Shown here piece by piece: positions 11,895-20,974 of a DNA stretch of 64,000 bases. The DNA is from Pogostemon cablin (Eukaryota > Streptophyta > Magnoliopsida > Lamiales > Lamiaceae), in NCBI GenBank assembly GCA_023678885.1, contig CM042965.1:26455777-26519776 (forward strand), written 5' to 3'. The position numbers and the translations under genes are program-made. Position 1 is the first letter of the stretch, and every line of letters starts with the position of its first letter. The notes under the pieces are model-generated. The model was not told the DNA's origin. It saw only the letters and a list, made by a program, of their open reading frames with translations, and searched no databases.

Positions 11895-13145
11895 TTGAGT
11901 TGCTCCAAAGGGAATTCAAGAATCTGGCACTCAACGCAAGGCGTGCCGGAAGAATATAAGATAGTGATCAGACCAAAGTATCTAATCGCATATGAGACTG
12001 CATTCAAAACGGCGCAAGTCTGTTCGAAGCAACACGAGAGCCACTCCTCCGGGCTATTGATAACAATTGTAATCGACAAAAGGAGAGTAGTCGAGAATGA
12101 GGCTCTAAACCCGGAGCAAGGGATTCACGTACCCTTAGCACAAGTCCTAGTCTGGAACCTCCAAAAGAAGAACCAGTCCAAGGAAAAATTGAAGACCTGG
12201 AGTCACATCTAGAGTCGACGAGTCAACCCAGCACCTCTGGGATAAAAGAGGGAGAGATCAACCTTAGGCCCATGACAGGCACTGCTAAGGTTGGTATTAA
12301 CATAGCTGATTTCTCTTATTGGCAGGAATACCATGGTGGACATATCTGGGGAATATCCCCAAGTTTGGATGTGAGAGGGCTCAAATCCAATGGATGTAAA
12401 ACAATGGTATGACTTTGGGGCACTAGCCTCAATCTATACTATTGCATCAGGTTTCCCAGAAATTGCAAAACTTCCAGACTGGCTGGGAGATAAAGTTTAC
12501 AAGGCATGGGAAAATAACTCGACTCTATCCAGAGGCGATGTGTTAGAGCTGTACTTCACCAGTGCGGCTCCAGAACCAGTGGAGAAAGGCAACCACGAAG
12601 CCTTTCATTTTATTAAGCTAAGAAGACCCGATGTCTCAGCATCAAATAAAATCAAGGAGTCTTCTGGGAAGGAACCAGTCTTGGTTTCTACTTTTTCTGA
12701 AGAACATATCTCTACACGTCGAGCGAGGGGTTTGTATGCCTGCATCAAAGCTATGGTGGAGGTGAAGTTCCCATTCAAGTTAGAGCATAAGTCGTTGAAT
12801 GGGTCTTTTTTGTTGAATACTTTAACAGAAAAAAAGACAGGGTTCGCAGAGAAGGCTTTCCAAGAAAAATAAGAACTTATCTGGAGAAACAAGATTCCGG
12901 TGAGTAAACAAACTCATCGGAGATATTGCAACATGGCCCATTTCAGGCAATGGACAAACAAGGTATGTTCGAGTTGTTCTATCCAAACCGAACCAGAGTT
13001 TGGAAAAGGAATAAGATTGGGCATAGGGATGATCAGAACTGCTGATCCACCCCCAACAAAGGAGACACGTGGAAAGAAGAGGGTGAAACCTCTTCGAAAT
13101 ACCCAAGAGCCGGGAGAATCATCAAGCACCAAAGAGGACAAATAA
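11895..13145 (+). pseudogene. Pararetrovirus 3' ORF, possible transactivator-like (TAV) protein
   Basis: Downstream of RNase H lie open pieces in one frame: 11895-12212, 12390-12872 and 12900-13145. The middle piece is the longest (160 residues) and looks protein-like (DFGALASIYTIASGFPEI, then WLGDKVYKAWENN and a basic RRARGLYAC). The frame between 12213 and 12389 is interrupted by stops, and a stop at 12870 separates the last piece. In Cavemovirus, Solendovirus and Caulimovirus a transactivator/inclusion-body protein occupies this place. Assignment as TAV-like rests on position; I do not recognise a diagnostic motif with certainty. Confidence 0.45.
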
Positions 13146-13325
13146 CTCCTCAAAAAAGCAAGAGTCAAGTGACCTTTCCGAAAGGGTAAATATGACTGAC
13201 AGGAGTGGCCCACAAAAGGGCATCCAACAAAGAAAGAGGACTAGCCAACTACTAAAATTGGCATCCAATAAAGATATGGGACCAGCCAGCTGTTAAAGTT
13301 GGAATCCAATGAAACCCGTAAGCAA

Positions 13326-13417
13326 TGACGTCAGACAAATGAAGTAAGCAGTGACGTTAAAAGAAGTTAAGAGGTTTTGAAATCCGGATTTCAAATCAGA
13401 AAGCCTCTATAAATAGG
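13326..13417 (+). promoter_or_regulatory. Pararetroviral pregenomic-RNA promoter
   Basis: A TATA box TCTATAAATAGG lies at 13406-13417. Upstream are two TGACG motifs at 13326-13330 (as TGACGTCA) and 13352-13356, 26 bp apart, the arrangement of as-1-like elements that bind TGA bZIP factors in the CaMV 35S promoter. Transcription would start about 30 bases after the TATA box, near 13440, in CT-rich sequence. The core looks undamaged, unlike the coding part. Confidence 0.65.
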
Positions 13418-13570
13418 TATGTTGAGGAAGCAGAAGGCATCAACCATTCCCCTCTGTTTTCTCTTTCTAAAATAAACATTGTATTCCTTTCTTTGTATGA
13501 GTGTTCTGAGTGAAGCTACAATAGGTAGCTAAAGGAGTTATCTCCTCTTGTTCAGTGAGGATGAGTGTAT

Positions 13571-13593
13571 AATAAAATTCCCCATTCAATAAA
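13571..13593 (+). terminator. Pararetroviral poly(A) signals
   Basis: AATAAA occurs at 13571-13576 and 13588-13593, about 130-150 bases after the predicted RNA start. In Caulimoviridae the poly(A) signal lies just downstream of the promoter, giving a terminally redundant RNA; this fits. Confidence 0.6.
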
Positions 13594-13619
13594 TAAAAAA
13601 TCTTGGGCTTCTGCCCACA

Positions 13620-14160
13620 TGTAGCCTTCCATTTTTATGTAACTTTAAACCTCCATATTTTCCGGCAAGAAACTGTAGCAGTATCCTGTACACCCAGAGT
13701 AGGAAATGAACCAGGGTTGTGTTGTGATCCGCTGAAGGGACAGGATTGATCCATCACACTGCGGGGCGAGTGGTTGGCTGTGAGGAGCAGTCGTAAAACC
13801 TCCTGGACACCCGGTGGATTATCGATCAAAAAAGGTACTATTTCTGTTTCAAGCCGGTTAAATATGAGATTAAAGTTTATTAAGTTTGGTATGGAAGCAT
13901 GTTGGGCCTGATATGGTCGTAATGGACTATGTCTATTCTGAAAATTGTAAAGATAATGAAAGTAGGGAGTAAAATTGAGTATATAGAGACTAAAAATGAT
14001 TTTATTTTCGAAAATCTGGAAATAGTAAAAAAGAGGTGGCTTCTTAGCAAAAATTTTCGAAGCTTCCAAAATTTGGGACTGTTTAAGAGTATTTCACAAA
14101 ATTTGGGACTAAATCTGAACATTTCCATAAGATACGGGATGATATCGGCCCAATATTAAG
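13620..14160. other. Non-viral right interior of the TIR element
   Basis: No coding sequence is recognised. The sequence changes from viral leader-like to AT-rich DNA ending in spaced GGGACTAAAT/GGGACCAAAT motifs that belong to the right TIR zone. The viral right edge probably lies at about 13600-13640. Confidence 0.4.
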
Positions 14161-14247
14161 TTACGGGACCAAATTGGTAAATTTCAAAAGATAAGGAACC
14201 AAAAAGGACCATGGCTATAGATACGGGACTAAATTGGTATTTAACCC
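14161..14247 (-). repeat. Right terminal inverted repeat
   Basis: Inverted partner of 5971-6060. The outer end on the minus strand reads GGGTTAAATACCAATTTAG and is followed directly by the target duplication copy at 14248-14257. Confidence 0.75.
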
Positions 14248-14257
14248 TCGGGATGAG

Positions 14258-15958
14258 AGTGTAAATTTAAGAAAAAAGGAAGAGCATATTTTAAATTAAA
14301 TAAAAAGAATTTGGATGAAAAAAAAAGTATTGTTTGATTGCTATCAAATGTCATCTAATTATAACTAAAATTTTAAATGTGTGTTGTACGTTGCACGCAA
14401 GTTGTACACTTGTAATGTGATTTTTTTTTAATTTTATTTTTTAACTTAATAATGAATTATTTAAGTAAATCATTTACTTATTAATTGCATTATATATATT
14501 TTTTTTTATGAGTGACATTTTCATCAGTTGTATCAATAATTGATAGCTAAATCATTGAATAAGTAAATTGTTGTATGTATTTTTTCTATTCTATACGTAC
14601 TATTTTGAACCTTTCGCTTTCACTCTTTTAGTGATAATATTGAGTATTTTGATTTTTTGTCTTGATTATTCATATTTCTTTGTACATCTTTTTACACAAA
14701 TAAAATATTTTTTATTTAAAATTCCTCAGCTCACTATATTAATAAAGAAGTAGATAATTTAAGAATTATTATTATTACATCACTCACACTTTAATTTAAT
14801 AGAGTACAATCTATAATTATTAAAATGTTATAACAAAAATTAAGAATATAAAGAAACAAAAAACAATACATATTAATTATAAAATAATTAATAAGATATC
14901 AAAATAATTAATAAACCATATTAAAATAATTCATAATCATATCAAATGTATCATTTTAAATTTTATACTCAACTCTTACAATTTAATTTTATAGCTAATT
15001 TTCATATAATAATATCTATTCACATTCTTCATTTAATTAAATTGGTTAAATGTCGCCTTTTGATTTATAATGGCCAAAAAATGATGCATTCAGCATGTCC
15101 AAATGATTAATAACAGCATATAATAGACATCATTTCTATCTTCTAATTCACTCATGTAAGATATGAGATCCAGCATCTTTTGGAAAGAAACCCTCTTGTT
15201 GAGTTGTCCAAGACTTCCGGATAGGGAATTTGTAATACTCTGCGTTGCTTATTCAATTTGAGAAAAAATTATAATAACTCATTTTATCGAATATTAAAAT
15301 TAATTTCATTTAATTAATAAATAAAATATTAAGTATTTATAAATCATTTATGATTCATACAAATAAGGAAGCACTGAATCATAGAAACATTTAACAATTA
15401 AAACCTAACTATTGTTTATCTGACGGTGCGTTGCACGGATGTAAAATTTATCAAATAATTATTTTTGTTTTTTTTTATAAATTAATATATTTTCATTCGT
15501 CTCTGATACATTGAGGTGAGGAAACAAATTTCTCTTTTTTATTCGTTGAGGTTTATATCCTAGATTTGTATGTTTTTTTCTTCTTCTTTTTTTTTTTAAT
15601 CGGCGCGTAGATTAATATTTGTTTTTTATTTTACTATAATTTATATATCTGCAATTTAATATAGATTGTTATTTACCCGTAAAATCTCTTTCTTTTGCCG
15701 CCATGTTTCCCATCCAATGCGATATTGAAACGTTGATTTTTTCTCCTTAAAAATAAAAGTTAAGCATTTGGGAATTTATATGTAATAATTATGTAGACAT
15801 TCATGCATGATGTATATACTTACTTTCTTTAAATATGCCATGTGCCACAATTTACACGCAAATATAAATAAAATAATTTGGAAAGTTCACTTAAATATAT
15901 TAAAGATAAGATCATTTAAAAAAAATACAGAAAATGAGTTTTTAATTATGTAAAAAAT
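14258..15958. other. AT-rich intergenic sequence
   Basis: No gene is seen. Two short motifs of the form GTTGTACGTTGCACGCAAG (14383) and GGTGCGTTGCACGG (15425-15438) resemble the palindromic ends found in dispersed non-coding plant repeats, but no full element could be delimited. Confidence 0.4.
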
Positions 15959-15989
15959 TTCAATTCAAACAATTTTGAAAACCTCCCTA

Positions 15990-16230
15990 AACTACTCATT
16001 AAAATAGTTAAATAATTATAATTATAATTTTTTCAAATTAGAAAATAATTTAATATTTTCAAAAGGTTTTAGGGTTTAGGGTTTCGGGTTTTAGGGTTTA
16101 TGACATAATATTTCGAGAGAGCCAAATCTTGTCTATTTCTTAAATAAATCTCAGTCATCCATTAAAATAATTAAATAATTATAATTATGACTTTTTCAAA
16201 TTAGGAAATAAGGTTTTTAATAATCTCACA
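15990..16230 (-). repeat. Inverted copy of the telomere-motif AT-rich repeat
   Basis: CATTAAAATAATTAAATAAT with GTTTAGGGTTT-type motifs (about 16064-16100) is the reverse complement of the unit in 125-1398. The two blocks are 14.6 kb apart and face each other. Confidence 0.6.
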
Positions 16231-16940
16231 AAAATAAAAAAATAAATATATGCCAATTTTTTTAATAATTATTAACTATATCAAAAAAGGTGTGGTAAAA
16301 TTGAAATTAAAATAACTTTTGAGATTGTTGGATAGAGTGATACTTCCTTTTTTAGGGCAATAATTTTACTTGATTTTATGATGCTTTGAACCGAATAATA
16401 TTTATTTGAATTATATCTAACCTAATGTTATAATATTAAAGTCTAATGTAGTTATGGGCAAAAAACTTATAAAACCTTCGAGCTTGTTAAGTTGATCAAT
16501 TCGTATAAGTTTACTAATATCTTTTTCAATGAGATTAAAACACAAAATTTTAGTAATTTAAAATATAACAATAAAATTTTCTTTCTTCAAAATTATAAGA
16601 TCAGATTTTATATTACTAATTTATAAATATCAAATATTTAATAAAATATTTTACTATTAATTAACTCAACTAAATTTTTATTATAAATAATTTATAATCT
16701 TTATCCCCCTATCCAGCTTATAATCTTTATCCCCCTAACCGCTGGATTCATGTTTATCCATCATTCAACATCATTAAATGCCTATTTCTATTTCCAATTA
16801 CTATCTTGCAGCTTTCCCGAATAATTAAGAATAGTGACCTTCGTCTATTGCTTGCTTGACTGACTATGTCTATGACCTGCTCCCTCCATCACATGAAATG
16901 TTTTCATCTTACTTTATGTATAGATATTAAGAAAAGTAAT

Positions 16941-17330
16941 AATTTTTAGGGGTGTTATGATATTTTTGGTAATAAATAAATAATAAAGTTGGATAATGGT
17001 GGGCTTTTTGTAAATAAAATATATGGGGAAGTGTGATTGTGTTCGACTTTTTCCTCTTTTAAGAAGATACAAACTTTTATAGAACAACTCAAATGGAAAG
17101 TTTGTAAACTAAAATGGTGGTTTTTTAGGGGTAATTTTTAGGGGTATTATGATATTTTTGGTATTAAATAAATGATAAATTATGTTAGATGTGTTGGGTA
17201 ATAGTGATTTTTTTGTAAATAAAGTATATGGGGAAAGTGTGATTGTGTTCGACTTTTTACTTTTTTAAGAAGATACAAACTTTTATGGAACAACTCAAAA
17301 TGGAAAGTGTATCATCTAAAATTGAACGAA
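16941..17330. repeat. ~192-bp tandem duplication
   Basis: AATTTTTAGGGG followed by GTTATGATATTTTTGG at 16941 and its variant at 17133 start two similar units. Both contain TATGGGGAA, GTGTGATTGTGTTCGACTTTTT and AAGAAGATACAAACTTTTAT. The sequence type is that of MITE-like repeats (CTCCCTCCATC at 16881). Confidence 0.6.
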
Positions 17331-17639
17331 GAAAATAATTTACAAAATTTCTTGTCCTGACCCTTTAATTATGAGGACTACTTATGTGACTCAGGGTTAT
17401 CCATAACTCTCTCACATGAGGGAGTGGGATCCACATGTCCCCACCTCCTCATGTAAGAGGGTCATGGTCACCCAAGAATCACCCTTTAATTATCTCTCTT
17501 TTTATGACTAAATCCTATTGAGTCAAGTGTCCAAGTAGATTCATGTCTCTTTTCCTTGGCTGATTACGTTTCCTGCTGGTACCCTTCTCCGTTATATCCT
17601 TCCAATCCATCACCTTTTTTTTTTAATTAAAGAATATTA

Positions 17640-17934
17640 CTCTCTCCATTCCAATAATATATGCATGTATTTAGTGGATTGAAGTTTAATAAAAAAAAAT
17701 TGTTGTAATAATATAAGAAAAAGAATTAATATTTTGGCTAATTGAATATAATAAAGTGTATGTCATAGTTAACTTTCACTAAATTACTTATAAAAAGAAG
17801 ATGATATTTTTTGTAATATTGTAGCATTGTAAGTTCATTCATATTGTATATTGTTTCCATTTTCGAAATATGAAAGTATTTTTGGAATGAATTAAAATAG
17901 AAAGTGTGCAAATATTCTTGGAACGGAGGAAATA
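17640..17934. mobile_element. Decayed Stowaway-like MITE
   Basis: Ends CTCTCTCCATTCCAATA and TTGGAACGGAGGAAATA are imperfect inverted copies of the family termini. The interior is AT-rich and non-coding. Confidence 0.45.
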
Positions 17935-18451
17935 TTAATTATGTGCAGTAAATGGTTATATTAAGTAAATGGTAAGCCATATTTAGGGGTCTATTGATGA
18001 AAAGGAAAAATTGTTACTCAATTGAAAGTCCAAAATGATAAAATAAAAACTTTTGAGATGAATAGAGGAGTACGAGACTACCAGTCAAGTTTTTCCTTCA
18101 ATAATCAATACTTATGTTCAAAAAATATTCACTAGAAGACCTATTTTTCTGAAACATGTCTGGGACAAACAAATATTTGAAGCTTCTGTTACTTTAAGAG
18201 GGTGAAGTGCATGATATGACAAGCAAACAATTGACAAAATAGTGTAACGGAATGTAAGGAATATAAATTAAAAGAAAAACTTTGGAATTTATTATCTTAA
18301 ATATACTAATTGTAATTGTGAGTTCTTCTACGCCACGTATCGTCTTTACAATAATTTGTTCTATGTGCATATGTGCAAGTAGGGACGGAGCCACTGAGAT
18401 TTGAAAATTAAATAGTATATATATGTTCATTTTAATTTTGTGATGAGTGCG

Positions 18452-18506
18452 TAGCTTAGTGGTTTACTCCTTATTCTGCTTACCCTAAGGTCATGGGTTC
18501 AAACCC
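18452..18506 (+). repeat. tRNA-derived SINE head (Pol III A and B boxes)
   Basis: TAGCTTAGTGG (18452-18462) matches an A box and GGTTCAAACCC (18496-18506) a B box, at tRNA-like spacing. No acceptor stem closes into a full tRNA, so a SINE or tRNA-derived relic is more likely than a tRNA gene. The downstream tail is T-rich. Confidence 0.5.
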
Positions 18507-18580
18507 TTTAGAAACCTTTCTTCTATTTATTTATTTTCTGACTTAATTATTTATTTTAAGTATTTCCATATAATTATTTG

Positions 18581-18670
18581 TACTCTCTTCATTGGCTTGT
18601 CATTCACATTTAATTTTTTTCCTTTTCAATTTTCCTTTTGACATTCTTTGTGTTATTTTATTTCATTTAT

Positions 18671-18738
<68 letters not shown>

Positions 18739-18888
18739 CTTACAATTCAATTAATAATAGACTTAAATCAATCTTAGAAATAGCATCACATACAAATCTT
18801 TACTCTCTTCACTGGCTTGTCATTCACATTTAATTTTTTTCATTTTCAATTTTCCTTTTGAAATTCTTTGTGTTATTTTTATTTCATT

Positions 18889-18968
<80 letters not shown>

Positions 18969-19030
18969 CTTACAATTCAATTAATAATAGACTTAAATCA
19001 ATCTTAGAAATAACATCACATACAAATCTG
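18581..19030. repeat. 220-bp tandem duplication, each copy with a (TA)n tract
   Basis: TACTCTCTTCATTGGCTTGTC at 18581 and its near copy at 18801 begin two units with the same order: a T-rich stretch, a (TA)n tract (about 18675-18736 and 18893-18964), then TTCTTACAATTCAATTAATAATAG and CATCACATACAAATC. The alternating Tyr-Ile reading frames over the TA tracts are not genes. Confidence 0.85.
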
Positions 19031-20640
19031 TGAAAACCTCAATGCACTACATTCACTTATCATAAACCAAACTAAGGTCTTATTATATTTAATGGATCAA
19101 GATAAAATACACTTCAACAAATATAAAAATAGAGTATTTTAATTTCAAAATTATCATCATTTTTAACACACATAATATACTTTATTTATTATAAAAAACA
19201 TCAAATCACATAAAAAGTTAATGAAATTAGTCAAGACGTAACTTCTTTTAAACATATCACACGATTTTTCAAAATGAATGAAGTATTTATTTTATAACGC
19301 CATTTTGGCCCCGTCACCGTGTGCAAGTGTATATAGAATTTGAATGCTTATGTGACTTCTCATGGAGTATTTGTCCACATGTCAAAATAATAATATATTT
19401 TAATTAAATGACATGTCACATTTATATTAGAATTAATTATTATTAAAATATTTATGTATATTAATTATTTATTGCGTGAATTGTGCAACTATCATAAATA
19501 TGAATGTATAAATATTACTATATATATTTAGATTAACTATAATTAATTAATTTAATTATTATAATATATAATTACACAACAATTCACTATATTTTCTTTT
19601 TATAGGTTCATGTTTAGTCATATTATCATTTCACATAATAAAATATTAAAAAAATTATAAAAAATAATTATAAATGTGTAGATGATTTTTAAATTTAGGT
19701 ATGAATTTTAGAAATATAATTAAGGATTATTAAATTAAAAACAAACATAGTTTTGTGAATGTATATTTTTATTATATTTTAAAAATAAGGATTATTAATT
19801 TTTAGAATGATTAATTATTAGATAAATTTTAATTTATAACAATAAAAGTATAAAAATTAAAATTAAAAGACAAATAGCAATTCATTACTTAAAAAAGTAT
19901 TAATTTATTAATTGAATGAGTAATAGTTATTGGTTTAAAAAAATAGTAATGTGCGATGAATTCAAAAAATAATTTTCTTTTTTTAAATTATTTGACTATT
20001 AATTTCTTTTAAAAATAATTTTCTTTTTTTAAATTATTTGACTATTAATTTCTTTTAATATATTAATATACGTCGAACAAAGTTATAATTATTATATTTT
20101 ATTAATTAATAAGCGTATTTTTATATTTTATTTTATTTTATATTATATTTTTCTTTTATTTATGTAAATTAAAAAAATTATATTAATTTAATTAAAAATT
20201 GGCATCTTTCACATGTAATGTATGAAGCATAATGCTATAATATATTATTTTAAAGAATAAAATTTAATACACTATCTTATATGTTTCCAAAATAATTTGC
20301 AATATTAAAATAATTCAATTATTATAAAAATATTAATAAACTTAATTATCATATTTCATGAAAAAGTTTTTCATGCATAAGTCTATATTTTATTTTACTT
20401 TATATTTTTTTTACTTATTTAAATAAAGAAAATTATAGTATTAATTTAATTAAAAATTAATGTATTTTCCCAGGGCATAATACTAGTACTACAATGAAAT
20501 AACACACAATTCTGCTGGAGTTCAAATCAGATATCCTGATATAAACCAAATATATATATTTTTTAAAAATTATTACTATATGCTTCTTGGCAAAACTATC
20601 ATGCTCTACCTGCACTAGTTGAGTTAATCAAAGTCGTACA
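19031..20640. other. AT-rich intergenic sequence
   Basis: No gene is recognised. A short local duplication, AATAATTTTCTTTTTTTAAA followed by TTATTTGACTATTAATTTC, occurs near 19968-20058 in two tandem copies. Confidence 0.5.
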
Positions 20641-20641
20641 G

Positions 20642-20703
20642 GGCGTGATCCACTACTCGTTGCGCACACGTAGACATGAGCGCAACGAGTGGTGGATAAC
20701 GCC
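20642..20703. other. Strong 24-bp inverted repeat (hairpin) beyond the DAK 3' end
   Basis: Left arm 20642-20665 (GGCGTGATCCACTACTCG...) and right arm 20680-20703 pair over 24 bases with two mismatches; the loop is 14 bases. It lies about 270 bases downstream of the DAK stop codon, in otherwise AT-rich DNA. It could be a miRNA-like stem, a foldback-element relic or a 3'-end structure. Confidence 0.75.
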
Positions 20704-20974
20704 TGGCTAAAGTACCAAGACAAATTCCAGAGTAGAAAGAAAAAATGCACGAGCAAGTGTATCATTGTACACTAGAATTCCACCAATCACACGATCCATT
20801 AGACTTTAGAATGGTGATGAATTTACGCTCTCTCTGCTTTATGCATCAAATGCATAAGCGGAAAGCTGGTCTCAATTAAAAGGCATTCGGAGAAAAAAAA
20901 ATGCTCATAAAACTCCCTCCTCGCGAACGGGAAAAAAAAGACGATAGCGGAAGGATACAATGTTTGAGACCATC

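Larger units (their letters stand above)
5971..14247. mobile_element. Mutator-like TIR element containing a pararetrovirus copy
   Basis: A perfect 10-bp direct repeat, TCGGGATGAG, lies at 5961-5970 and 14248-14257. Immediately inside are inverted termini: the left begins GGGATAAAAACCAATTTAG, the right (minus strand) begins GGGTTAAATACCAATTTAG. The similarity runs about 85-90 bp inward and includes TTTAGTCCC and GCCATGGTCC. A 9-11 bp target duplication with long TIRs is typical of Mutator-like elements. No transposase is visible. The 8.28-kb interior is mostly a decayed Caulimoviridae genome (about 6220-13620). Either the virus inserted into an existing element or the element captured it and moved it; the sequence alone does not decide. 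The 13640-14160 part is non-coding. Confidence 0.75.

Noticed and set aside
18592..18833. Protein genes with long Tyr-Ile runs
   Set aside because: They are translations of (TA)n microsatellites.
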